This document shows, one piece after another, positions 1 to 6,978 of a DNA stretch of 37,156 nt (positions within the stretch are counted from its first letter, which is position 1; the number at the start of each line of letters is the position of its first letter). This DNA is from Phycisphaerae bacterium. Lineage in GTDB: Bacteria > Planctomycetota > Phycisphaerae > JAJVII01. The position numbers and the translations under genes are program-made. The stretch lies in NCBI GenBank assembly GCA_022072085.1, contig JAJVII010000052.1, positions 1 to 37,156 on the forward strand. The letters run 5' to 3'. The notes under the pieces were generated by a model that made no database searches, was not told where the DNA came from, and was given only the letters and a program-made list of their open reading frames with translations.

Positions 1-258
1 CGTGTCGAGCCGCGAAGGATTGGACGAGCGATCCGCCATGGCCCAACGTGTAACACAACCAAGGGCCTGGCGCAAGTGTTAATGGCATAGTACCCGGAAG
101 TCTTTTGCAGACGGGTGAAGTGTTACAAGGTATGCAGCATGTGGATGGAGCATCAACGCGAATGCGAACGCACGGGCCTGGTAGCGTCCCCCAGGCAGTT
201 CGCCAGAACCACCGTAGACGATCTCTTCGCGGATGTTCTTGCAAAGAATTGATCGTGA
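1..258. other. Contig start, no convincing gene
   Basis: No gene can be supported in the first 258 bases. A 37-codon reading frame on the plus strand (139..252) starts MWMEHQRECERTGLVAS and ends DDLFADVLAKN, and its frame stays open upstream to a stop near position 86. Its composition is protein-like, so it may be the tail of an eroded gene, but I recognise no family. It ends 6 bp before the convergent 3' end of the HepT-like gene. Confidence 0.3.
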
Positions 259-603
259 TCAGCCGAATTCCCGAAGCAGGGCGGCGATCTCGCTCTTCAA
301 TGCGGCCAAGTCATTCTGAATGATCCGCCAGACGAGGCGGTGATCAACGACGTCGTAACCGTGAGCCAATACATTTCGGAAACCGACGATCTTCGAGAGA
401 TGAGACACTCGGGCCGCTATCTGAGGATATTCTCTATTCAGTCGATTCAACGCTTCGCCGGCAATTTCAAACTGGCGTTCAACCGCTGAGCGGAGTGCGA
501 CATCGTTCAGGTAGTCCTCGACGGTCCTGTTCAGGCAGAACTGCCCGATCCTCTCGGCCGCCAGCCGAACGTCTTCCAGATGCACGGCTGGATCACGCTG
601 CAT
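259..603 (-). CDS. hepT: HepT-like toxin (DUF86 / HEPN family)
   Basis: A 114-residue, all-helical HEPN-type protein. In characterised MntA/HepT pairs HepT is the ribonuclease-like toxin, and MntA silences it by adding AMP to a tyrosine of the RX4HXY motif. That motif is visible as R76-NVLA-H81-G-Y83, so both the catalytic Arg/His and the acceptor Tyr are present. A longer frame runs up to 708, but MQRDPAVHLEDV at 603 is the natural family start and it overlaps the 3' end of the nucleotidyltransferase gene by 11 bp, the usual arrangement. The length is normal for DUF86. The pair lies directly downstream of nadA on the same strand but has its own good ribosome binding site and a TATAAT box upstream of mntA, so separate transcription is likely. 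Confidence 0.88.
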   Translation of the reverse strand: MQRDPAVHLEDVRLAAERIGQFCLNRTVEDYLNDVALRSAVERQFEIAGEALNRLNREYPQIAARVSHLSKIVGFRNVLAHGYDVVDHRLVWRIIQNDLAALKSEIAALLREFG

Positions 604-904
604 AAACGAGCGTCCTGTCTCTGTCGATGGCCTTTCGGAGGTACCGATTTTCGACGGCCACGGGCATGACCAGGTCGACCGATCGGCCGAACAACTCCTC
701 GAGTTCATCCTTCAGGCCGAAATACAGGTCCAGGCCCTGGCAGGGCGGATTGTCGACAAACTCCACCAGAAAGTCGAGGTCGCTGCGCGCGGCATCGAAG
801 TCCTCGCCTCGGGCGGCGGACCCGAACACCTCCAGCCGCTTGACGTGGTGGCGGACGCAGAGGTCGGCCAGCTCCGCGCGTCGCGATTCGATCACCTCGA
901 TCAT
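593..904 (-). CDS. mntA: MntA-like minimal nucleotidyltransferase antitoxin
   Basis: A 103-residue minimal nucleotidyltransferase. The family signature GSAARG (residues 28-33) followed by SDLD (D42, D44) and a third acidic residue in SVDLV (D77) gives a complete metal-binding triad, so it should be active. By homology with MntA/HepT systems it would transfer AMP from ATP to the Tyr of the HEPN partner, neutralising the toxin. The start at 904 is preceded by GGAGG with about 9 nt spacing. The gene overlaps the 5' end of hepT by 11 bp, implying coupled translation. A TATAAT hexamer lies 21 bp upstream of the start. Confidence 0.88.
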   Translation of the reverse strand: MIEVIESRRAELADLCVRHHVKRLEVFGSAARGEDFDAARSDLDFLVEFVDNPPCQGLDLYFGLKDELEELFGRSVDLVMPVAVENRYLRKAIDRDRTLVYAA

Positions 905-924
905 GCCGTTCGTCCTCCGGCGTC

Positions 925-930
925 ATTATA
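925..930 (-). promoter_or_regulatory. -10 element for mntA-hepT
   Basis: On the minus strand a perfect TATAAT lies 21 bp upstream of the mntA start codon. The best -35 match is GTGACC (4 of 6) with a long 19-bp spacer inside the 3' end of nadA, so the promoter is plausible but only half convincing. Confidence 0.5.
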
Positions 931-951
931 ACATCGACAGCCCCGGGCCGG

Positions 952-2079
952 TCACTTGACCGCCTTGGACGCCGTCGCCGCCTCCTTGCCTGGCAGCCGG
1001 AGCATCTGCTCCAGCGCCAGCAGGGCGCCGCGCTTCACGTCGGGCGGGACGACGATGCGGTTGACCACGCGGCCCGCAGCCAACTCGTCCAGCACCCACA
1101 GCAGATGCCGCGGGTCGATGCGATACATCGTCGTGCACAGGCACTGGCAGTCGCTCAGGCTCTGCACGTGCTTGACGCCGCGGAAGCGGTCGGCCAGCCG
1201 CTTGACCAGGTGAATCTCGGTCCCTACGGCCCATTCGCTGCCGGGCTCGGCCTGCTCGATCGTGTGAACGATCCTCTCGGTCGAGCCGGACAGGTCGGCC
1301 TTCTGCACCACCGCCCAGTCGCACTCGGGATGCACGATGACGCGGACGCCGGGCCGATCGGCACGCACCTGGTCGATGTGCTCGGGCCGAAAGAGCTGGT
1401 GAACCGAGCAGTGCCCCTTCCACAGGATGAACGTCGCGTCGCGGATCTGCCCGTCGGTCAGCCCGCCGTCGAGTTGGTGCGGATCCCACACGGCCATGCT
1501 CTCCAGCGGATGGCCCATCGCGTACGCGGTGTTCCGGCCCAGGTGCTGGTCGGGCAGGAAGATCACCTTGCTCCCGCGGCCGAGCGCCCAGGCCAGCGCC
1601 CGGTCGGCGTTGGAGCTCGTGCAGCAGGTCCCGCCGTGCTCGCCTACGAACGCCTTGACTGCGGCCGAACTGTTGACGTAGGTGATCGGCACGACCGTCG
1701 CGTCGGTCGCGGCAGCGATGATGTACCAGGCCTCGCGGACCTGGTCGATGTCGGCCATGTCGGCCATCGAGCAGCCGGCTGACAGGTCCGGCAGGACGAC
1801 GATCTTGTCCCGCGTGAGGATGTCGGCCGACTCGGCCATGAAGTGGACGCCGCAGAAGACGATGAACTCGGCGTCGGCGGCCTCGGAGGCGGCCTGCCGC
1901 GAGAGCTTGTAGCTGTCGCCGGTGAAGTCTGCGAAGCGGACGACGTCGTCGGCCTGATAGTGATGGCCGAGGATCACTAGCCGCCGCCCCAGCGCGGCCT
2001 TGCGGGCGCCGATGGCGTCGAACATCTCCGCGTCGGTCATCAAGTGATACCGAGGCGGCAGTGGGCTCTGGAACAGCAT
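952..2079 (-). CDS. nadA: Quinolinate synthase A
   Basis: A 375-residue NadA that condenses iminoaspartate with dihydroxyacetone phosphate to quinolinate, the de novo NAD precursor, using a [4Fe-4S] cluster in the cytoplasm. Family motifs are clear: GHHYQ (38-42), GDSYKLSRQA (54-63), a cluster Cys in SAGCSM (C103), a second in GHCSVH (C224), HPECDW (250-255), and the CQCLC motif (311-315) that supplies the third ligand. The start at 2079 is chosen over an ATG 18 bp upstream because AAGGAG sits 7 nt before it. The 5' flank is the ACACGAAGG repeat element, and the Nudix regulator gene ends 152 bp upstream on the same strand. That neighbour belongs to a family that controls NAD synthesis. nadB and nadC are not in the window. 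Confidence 0.97.
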   Translation of the reverse strand: MLFQSPLPPRYHLMTDAEMFDAIGARKAALGRRLVILGHHYQADDVVRFADFTGDSYKLSRQAASEAADAEFIVFCGVHFMAESADILTRDKIVVLPDLSAGCSMADMADIDQVREAWYIIAAATDATVVPITYVNSSAAVKAFVGEHGGTCCTSSNADRALAWALGRGSKVIFLPDQHLGRNTAYAMGHPLESMAVWDPHQLDGGLTDGQIRDATFILWKGHCSVHQLFRPEHIDQVRADRPGVRVIVHPECDWAVVQKADLSGSTERIVHTIEQAEPGSEWAVGTEIHLVKRLADRFRGVKHVQSLSDCQCLCTTMYRIDPRHLLWVLDELAAGRVVNRIVVPPDVKRGALLALEQMLRLPGKEAATASKAVK

Positions 2080-2090
2080 GGTCGAACTCC

Positions 2091-2290
2091 TTAACACGAA
2101 GGCTCACGAAGGACGTCGACACAGAGGGCCACGAAGGGGAGGGGAGGCAAGATGAAGAAGACCGCCCGCAACGCCCCCTCCGATCCCGTAATCTCCTTCG
2201 CGCCCTTCGTGTTAATCCTTTCTTCCCGGCGTCACTTCCTTCGTGTCGCTTCGTGTCTCTTCCTCGCGGCCTTTGGTGTTGATCCTTTCT
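2091..2290. repeat. ACACGAAGG-type interspersed inverted repeat
   Basis: The left arm opens TTAACACGAAGG and continues with CACGAAGG, ACACAGAGG and CCACGAAGG at roughly 10-base intervals. The right arm carries the reverse complement, ending CCCTTCGTGTTAA near 2214. A second right-arm copy follows: CCTTCGTG, CTTCGTGTCT and CCTTTGGTGTTGATCC near 2280. The sequences around TTAATCCTTTCT and TTGATCCTTTCT are a direct repeat of each other. The element lies between nadA and the Nudix gene and runs into the 3' end of the Nudix gene. Confidence 0.75.
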
Positions 2291-2942
2291 CCCTTGCGAA
2301 CCGGTAGAGGCCGGCAGGGCGGTGCACGCCGTTCATACGGCTTCGCCCGGTCGGTTCGAGGCGGCCCATCGCCAGGATGCGGCGGCGGAAGTTCCGCTTG
2401 TCCAGCCGGCGGCGGAGGATCAGCTCGTAGAGCGACTGAAGCTCGCTGAGCGTGAACTCCTCGCCCAGCAGGCCGAACCCGACGGTCGTGTATTCCATCT
2501 TCGCCCGCAGCCGGGCCAGGGCGTAGTCGAGGATGCGGCCGTGGTCGAATGCCAGCCTGGGCAGGTCGAACATCGAGAACCACCGGGCGTCCGCGGCGTC
2601 GTCGCCGGCGTGCGGCTCGATGCCGGCGGCCGGGACCAGGGCGTAGTAGGCCACCGTGATGACTCGCCCGCGCGGGTCGCGGCCTGGGTCGCCGAAGGTG
2701 TAAAGCTGCTCCAGATATGCGAGGTCCGTCACGGCCGTCTCCTCGGCCAACTCGCGGCGGGCCGCCTGCTCCAGCGATTCGCCGGGCTCGACGAATCCGC
2801 CGGGGATCGCCCATCGCCCGGCGAAGGGCGCTCGCCCCCGCCGCACGAGCAGCACGCGCAGGTCGGTCAGCCCGGCGCCCACGGTCAGGATGATCGTGTC
2901 GACGGTGACGGCCGGCGGCGGCGTTCCGAGCTTTCGGGCCAT
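2232..2942 (-). CDS. nrtR: NrtR-like Nudix-domain transcriptional regulator
   Basis: A 236-residue protein with an N-terminal Nudix hydrolase domain and a C-terminal winged helix. The Nudix box runs from G49 to about V71, with E55 and RELAEE retained; the last glycine is replaced by alanine. Residues 155-215 (GLLGEEFTLSELQSLYE, then DKRNFRRRIL) match the DNA-binding half of NrtR and related ADP-ribose-sensing regulators, which repress NAD biosynthesis and salvage genes. The gene lies directly upstream of nadA on the same strand, which supports that role. The start at 2942 has AGGAG 8 nt upstream. The final roughly 19 residues (EKGSTPKAARKRHEATRRK) are encoded by the repeat element, so the native C-terminus has been replaced. 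A simple ADP-ribose or NADH pyrophosphatase is the alternative. Confidence 0.85.
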   Translation of the reverse strand: MARKLGTPPPAVTVDTIILTVGAGLTDLRVLLVRRGRAPFAGRWAIPGGFVEPGESLEQAARRELAEETAVTDLAYLEQLYTFGDPGRDPRGRVITVAYYALVPAAGIEPHAGDDAADARWFSMFDLPRLAFDHGRILDYALARLRAKMEYTTVGFGLLGEEFTLSELQSLYELILRRRLDKRNFRRRILAMGRLEPTGRSRMNGVHRPAGLYRFAREKGSTPKAARKRHEATRRK

Positions 2943-2970
2943 GCGGCGAACTCCTGTTCAACTCCTATCA

Positions 2971-2999
2971 ATAATAGTGTCGGCATAACACTAATGCAA
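2971..2999 (-). promoter_or_regulatory. Promoter of nrtR with embedded palindromic operator
   Basis: On the minus strand TTGCAT (2999-2994), a 17-bp spacer and TATTAT (2976-2971) form a good sigma-70-like promoter. The spacer is almost filled by an inverted repeat, TAGTGT-N7-ACACTA at 2975..2993 (plus strand TAGTGTCGGCATAACACTA). A repressor bound here would block polymerase. This suggests autoregulation by the adjacent Nudix regulator and control of nadA by read-through. Confidence 0.7.
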
Positions 3000-3041
3000 G
3001 CCGATTCAGGGACGGGGTGGGAGCGATCGCGGCGTGCCTGC

Positions 3042-4238
3042 TCAGTCCGTCTCCCGCGGTGGGCCGACCGTGTTGCCGGGCTGGAGATAGCCGCGCATCT
3101 TCTCATGGCGCGGGCGGGCCTGCGGGTCGCGTCGGCGGATGACCTCCTCCATCGCCCAGTCGCCCATTTCGTGGAAGGGCAGTTCGACGGTGGTGATCGC
3201 CATTGAACGCAGCGGCGCCAGCCGGTCGTCCAGGAGGTCGACGGTGAGGAAGTCGGGGACGCTGCCGAGCTGCTCATGCCACTGGCGGCGGTGGCGAAGC
3301 TCGCTGGTCCACGGTTCCTGCGGGCCGACGGTGACCAGGCTCACGTCGCGCGGCACGCGGGCGCCGCCGGCGACCAGGGCCTGTGCGACCACGCGGGCGT
3401 AGACCTCGCAGAAGATCGCCGTCGGCCGACTGTCCGCCGGCAGGGTCAACCACAGTTGCGTCTGGTTCCACGCGTCCTGCGCCTTGTGTGCCTCCAGCAG
3501 CCAGGCGGGCTCGGGCAGGCGGCCGCGATGTTTCATGTATTCGGTGTATGCGGAGACGCGCTCTGCCGACGCCGGATCGACCGGGTGGCGGGTCGCACCC
3601 AGATATCCGATGCGCCGATGGCCGGCGTTCCAGGCCTGGTCCATCGCCAGCTCGACCGAGTGCGCATGATCGACCACCACGCTGCTGACGCCCGGGGCCA
3701 GGCAGGGGTAGTCCAGCGACACGGTCGGCAACTGCGTGGCGATCCACTCGAGCATCTGCGAGTTGAAAACCTCCAGCACGATCATCGAGTCGAAGCGGTC
3801 CAGCGGCATCTCCTTGATCCGCTGCAGCGTTACGGCCCCGGGGGAAGGCATCCGGGCCGAGACGATGTGCACCTGCTGGTCGTGCCGGTCGCAGGCCTCC
3901 AGCACGCCCCAGAGCGACTCGCGGGCATAGGCGGCCGACAGCATCCGGGCCACGTCGTGGTAGAAGATCAGCCCGGTCACGCCCGTGGACGTGCGGCGGG
4001 CCGGGTCGGTCGCGAACGTGCCCGAGCCGTGCAGCCGCTCGACCAGCCCATCCATCTGCAACCGCCTCAGGGCAGCGCGGATGGTCGTAGCCGATCGGCC
4101 GAGCTGTCGCGCCAGTTCGGCCTCGCTGGGAAGCCGGTCGCCGGGGCTGAGTCCGCGGACGATGGCCCGCAACCGCTCGGCCGCCTCCCGCGTGGCCCGC
4201 CCGCCGCTCGGTCGCTGGGGATTCGACATCGCAGCCAT
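3042..4238 (-). CDS. GntR-type regulator with LacI-like ligand domain
   Basis: A 398-residue transcription factor. Residues about 17-80 are a GntR winged helix (LPSEAELARQLGRSATTIRAAL, then a wing ending HGSGTFAT). Residues about 90-390 resemble the periplasmic-binding-protein-like sugar sensor of LacI/GalR regulators, with GHRRIGYLGATRHP and a PRDVSLVTVG strand typical of the family. The GntR-head/LacI-body combination resembles AraR-type regulators of carbohydrate use. The start at 4238 (MAAMSNPQ) has a GAGGG about 10 nt upstream; an ATG 9 bp further in is possible. No sugar-use operon is adjacent, so the target is unknown. The promoter side is the AT-rich block at 4270-4440. Confidence 0.85.
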   Translation of the reverse strand: MAAMSNPQRPSGGRATREAAERLRAIVRGLSPGDRLPSEAELARQLGRSATTIRAALRRLQMDGLVERLHGSGTFATDPARRTSTGVTGLIFYHDVARMLSAAYARESLWGVLEACDRHDQQVHIVSARMPSPGAVTLQRIKEMPLDRFDSMIVLEVFNSQMLEWIATQLPTVSLDYPCLAPGVSSVVVDHAHSVELAMDQAWNAGHRRIGYLGATRHPVDPASAERVSAYTEYMKHRGRLPEPAWLLEAHKAQDAWNQTQLWLTLPADSRPTAIFCEVYARVVAQALVAGGARVPRDVSLVTVGPQEPWTSELRHRRQWHEQLGSVPDFLTVDLLDDRLAPLRSMAITTVELPFHEMGDWAMEEVIRRRDPQARPRHEKMRGYLQPGNTVGPPRETD

Positions 4239-4920
4239 GATGACCGGCCCTCGATGAGATGTTGTCCGGGAAGGACGTTCGATAAACTCTGAATACCTTC
4301 AACTTAACAAATTTATCAGAGGAATTGAAATAGGTCTGCGTGGAAAATATTCATCAAAAAGAATGTCTGATTAAGAGTAAAATCGGTACAATAGCGGTCC
4401 GAAAAAGTATCCATCATCATATAGTTAAATATGTTAGAGCATGTCTGAAATTCCTTCTCTGTCCAGCATCCCCTTGGCACGCCGTTTGCATGCGTTCTTG
4501 TGTTGGGCAAACGGGCCTTGCGGCGGACAGTGCGACGGGAATTCGGGCGACGCCGCGGACCGATGGGGCGGGTTAAGAGTTGAGACGATTCAAGTCCGAG
4601 ACACGTATCTAAGTTCGGGTGGTCCAGAATCCTGCGGGGGTCACGGGCGGTCGAGGCCTTGGGCGTCGCCGGTTGGGCTGCTACCCCGACGCAGCCCGAT
4701 CGGCGGCGCGAACCGCTCGCGCGCAAACGCCATGACTTCTGGATCAGGTCGGGGGAGCCTGACCCCGCCCCGGTGTCCCCGACGCACCGGGGCTTTCTAT
4801 TGCGCCCCGCGCTCGGCCGTCGAGCGGGTCGGACGACAATCCTGCGGCATCTTCTTCTTGCCGACGCCAGCCGCAGCGGAAGATTGAATAGGACTTTCGC
4901 GCGGAGTCGGCGCCGCGGCC
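4239..4920. other. 682-bp noncoding region with AT-rich block
   Basis: No gene can be supported. Bases about 4270-4445 are strikingly AT-rich against neighbours of about 65-70% GC. They include an inverted CTCTGA (4287-4292) and TCAGAG (4316-4321). A hairpin CCGTTTGC/GCAAACGG spans 4482-4514, and a strong intrinsic terminator lies at 4767-4800. The plus-strand block between them may be transcribed as a noncoding RNA, but I found no good promoter and matched no known RNA family. Confidence 0.5.
4767..4800 (+). terminator. Rho-independent terminator without an obvious gene
   Basis: A perfect 9-bp stem GCCCCGGTG / CACCGGGGC with a 9-nt loop is followed by TTTCTATT. It reads as a terminator on the plus strand, but no plus-strand gene lies upstream in this intergenic region. 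Confidence 0.7.
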
Positions 4921-5928
4921 CTACTTCCTGGCCAGCCGGATCGGCGAGCCGGTGGGGATGTCAACCGGCTCGATCACCTTCAGCCCCGCGTCGCGGGCCC
5001 AGCCGTCGATCGTCAAAGCCGAGAAACTGCTGCCCGTCTCACTGCCCAGCAGCATGTTGCACGCGAACAGCAGTGGGATCACCGGCCCGCGGCGGTCCTC
5101 GTCGGCGACGAACTCCGCGACCGCGAGCAGGCCGCCCTTACGCAGGGCCCGGCTGCACCGCCGGGCCAGGTCTGCCGACGCATCCGCCCCCATCGAGTGG
5201 TAGACGTGTCCGATGAGGATCAGGTCGAAGCGGTCCGCGCCCAGGTCCGCGCTCTCGGCGGCCCCGGGCAGATACTCGTAGCGGTCGGCCACGCCGAACC
5301 GCTGGGCGTATTCCTGCGTTACCGGCAGGACGGCCGGGTAGTCCAGGGCCGTCACGCGGCAGGCCGCGTCGGCCTGGGCGAAGGGCAGCGACCATGTCGC
5401 CGCCCCGGCGCCAATGTCCAGCACCGCGCGCGGGCGGAACCCCTCACGGCCGGCCAGCGTCGAGGCCAATACGCGGGCGGCCGCGTAGTTGCCGTTGAAG
5501 AGCTGGCGGACCAGCGCTTGGAAGAACGACTTGTCGGCTGCCTGCACGGGGTCGCGCGGCGCGGGCCGACCGCTGCGGACCACGTCGGCCAGTTCGAGCC
5601 ATCGGCCGATCAGGTTCTTGCTGTGGATCACCTGCGGGCCCAGATCGACGGCGGGGTTGGGGCCCAGGTAGGTGCGGGTAACCTCGGTGACGTCGTAGCG
5701 TCCGGCGTCGTCGCGGACCAGCAGGCCCATACCAACCAGGGCGTCGGCCATCGCCGTCACGCCGCGCGCGGAGCAGCGGGTCCGCCGGGCCAGTTCCGCC
5801 GCGTCGGCCGGTCCGTCGGCGAAGCCGGCGAACAGGTTCACCTCGACAGCGGCCGCCAGCACGCAGGTCCGCCCGAACCCCCATCCGTTCCGCCACACGT
5901 CATCGGCGCGGGGCAGGTCAGCACTCAT
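4921..5928 (-). CDS. SAM-dependent O-methyltransferase, dimerisation plus catalytic domain
   Basis: A 335-residue class I methyltransferase of the O-methyltransferase type. Residues about 15-90 form a winged-helix dimerisation domain (ELARRTRCSARGVTAMADALVGMGLL). Residues about 165-320 are the Rossmann domain with motif I VLDIGAGAATW (169-179), an acidic post-I residue (D196) and a conserved GHVYHSM loop (240-246). Family members methylate small hydroxylated aromatics or pigment precursors; the substrate here cannot be inferred. Its ATG overlaps the stop codon of the upstream HicA-like remnant (ATGA), so translation is probably coupled to that reading frame. An AAGG is 9 nt upstream of the start. 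Neighbours do not point to a biosynthetic cluster. Confidence 0.85.
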   Translation of the reverse strand: MSADLPRADDVWRNGWGFGRTCVLAAAVEVNLFAGFADGPADAAELARRTRCSARGVTAMADALVGMGLLVRDDAGRYDVTEVTRTYLGPNPAVDLGPQVIHSKNLIGRWLELADVVRSGRPAPRDPVQAADKSFFQALVRQLFNGNYAAARVLASTLAGREGFRPRAVLDIGAGAATWSLPFAQADAACRVTALDYPAVLPVTQEYAQRFGVADRYEYLPGAAESADLGADRFDLILIGHVYHSMGADASADLARRCSRALRKGGLLAVAEFVADEDRRGPVIPLLFACNMLLGSETGSSFSALTIDGWARDAGLKVIEPVDIPTGSPIRLARK

Positions 5929-6071
5929 TTCATCGCCTTTCGAAGTTCGTCCGCGGTGATCCGGGCCTGTCGCAGGTGCAGGTGGCTGCCGCGCTGCCGG
6001 ACCGGTTCAAAGCCCAGCCGCTGCAATGCGCTGACCATCCGGCGGGCCGAAAGCACGGGGAGTTCAGGCAT
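5925..6071 (-). CDS. hicA: HicA-like toxin remnant with internal deletion
   Basis: A 48-codon frame, MPELPVLSARRMVSALQRLG..., that matches the N-terminal half of HicA mRNA interferases, including the GSH motif with the presumed catalytic His (H30). It then jumps directly to the family's C-terminal helix (QARITADELRKAMK). The central strands, usually about 20 residues containing the VPxH-kelxrGTL stretch, are missing, and no frameshift is visible. Full-length HicA is about 60-85 residues, so this copy is probably inactive. Its start overlaps the stop of the HicB-like frame by 8 bp and its stop overlaps the methyltransferase start by 4 bp. Recognition rests on motif recall, not on a search. Confidence 0.7.
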   Translation of the reverse strand: MPELPVLSARRMVSALQRLGFEPVRQRGSHLHLRQARITADELRKAMK

Positions 6072-6342
6072 GGACGGTTACCGATAGATCGACGCGCAGG
6101 CGGAAACGCTCGACCACGTTGGAAGCGTCCCGGTGAAGAGGGCTCTCATCGGCCGGCACCGGACGCAGGACCGGCAGGTTGCCGCCCATCGCCGTTTCCA
6201 CATAGCCGGCGACCGCCTCGCCAAGGTTCTTCTTGGCCTGAGTGCGGGTCCGCCCCTGGCTGGCGACGTCGACGTCCAGGCACAGGGCGCTGTATCCCTG
6301 CGCCTCCTTGATCAGTACGGCCTGGAAAACGAACGATTCTAT
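6064..6342 (-). CDS. hicB: HicB-like antitoxin frame lacking a normal start codon
   Basis: A 92-codon frame whose core, YSALCLDVDVASQGRTRTQAKKNLGEAV, is the HicB antitoxin fold (short RNase H-like domain). The frame is closed upstream by a TAG three codons beyond the ribosome binding site. At the expected start position, 5 nt after GGAGG, there is ATA instead of ATG: ATA-GAA-TCG-TTC-GTT-TTC. No ATG, GTG or TTG offers a sensible start; a CTG nine codons in is the only alternative. Either ATA is used, the base is an assembly error, or the antitoxin gene is dying together with its deleted toxin. No C-terminal DNA-binding domain is present. It lies 51 bp downstream of the lipoprotein gene. Confidence 0.7.
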   Translation of the reverse strand: MESFVFQAVLIKEAQGYSALCLDVDVASQGRTRTQAKKNLGEAVAGYVETAMGGNLPVLRPVPADESPLHRDASNVVERFRLRVDLSVTVHA

Positions 6343-6393
6343 CTTCGCCTCCGCATCAGTCTATTCCGTCGGGCGTCTTCAGACCAGCGTCTT

Positions 6394-6978
6394 TCATTCC
6401 TTCGCCAGCGCGGGCAGGTAGAGGTCCTCGAAGTCCTTCACGCCCTGGGCGTCGAGGGTGGCGGCGAATCGGCCGCTCGACTGTGCCCCGTCGGTGTAGC
6501 TCAGGTCGAACGTCCCCTTCAGCACCGCGTCGCCGGGAACGATCGGGTCGGCAGTGATCATCCCCGATCGCGACAGTCGCAGTTGCTTCACCTCGCCTTT
6601 GCGCCGGCCGACCAGGAGCAGGTAGGCCTGCTGCCGCCCGCCGCCGCTCATCGCGTGCACGCCCGGGCCCGACTGCATGTGGATGTAGAGGTAGTAGGCG
6701 TAGACCGGGAAGCGGTTGTCGGTCCGCGACCCGGGCAACTGGTAGGCCAGCACCAGCGATGTCCAGTTGCCCGGCTCCTCGGCGTAGATCGCGCGGTCGG
6801 TCTGCATCTTCCACTGTGTGACGCTCTCGCCGGGCTCGAGGTGGCCGCGGGTGACGGTGACTACCGATGCCGGCGGCTCCTTCTTGCACCCGGCCAACGG
6901 CGTCGCCGCCAGGGCCAGCATCAGCGCGACGGTGGTGCGACGCAGCCGGCGTTCTAGCGGCGGGCGGGTGGGGGTCAT
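6394..6978 (-). CDS. Putative lipoprotein, paralogue of the upstream gene
   Basis: A 194-residue exported protein. The N-terminus has basic residues, a hydrophobic segment and a lipobox ending LAGC, so it should be lipid-anchored after signal peptidase II cleavage. The rest is predicted beta-rich and matches no family I can name. It shares features with the protein encoded immediately upstream: RGxL-xx-GE near the start, an AYYLY/HYYLQ strand, and GTFDL followed by a G-x-F strand near the C-terminus. The ATG at 6978 overlaps the upstream stop codon by 4 bp (ATGA), so the two are translationally coupled. A much longer open frame extends upstream but is only a shadow of the neighbour. Confidence 0.75.
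   Translation of the reverse strand: MTPTRPPLERRLRRTTVALMLALAATPLAGCKKEPPASVVTVTRGHLEPGESVTQWKMQTDRAIYAEEPGNWTSLVLAYQLPGSRTDNRFPVYAYYLYIHMQSGPGVHAMSGGGRQQAYLLLVGRRKGEVKQLRLSRSGMITADPIVPGDAVLKGTFDLSYTDGAQSSGRFAATLDAQGVKDFEDLYLPALAKE

Noticed and set aside
926-2122. 398-codon minus-strand frame across nadA
   Set aside because: Arginine-rich out-of-frame shadow of nadA; nadA itself has full motifs and a good ribosome site.
4316-4726. Minus-strand 136-codon frame across the AT-rich block
   Set aside because: Half is arginine-rich shadow sequence and half is AT-driven; no family resemblance and no start signal.
5925-6342. A functional HicAB toxin-antitoxin module
   Set aside because: The toxin lacks its central strands and the antitoxin has no standard start codon, so I treat it as a remnant.
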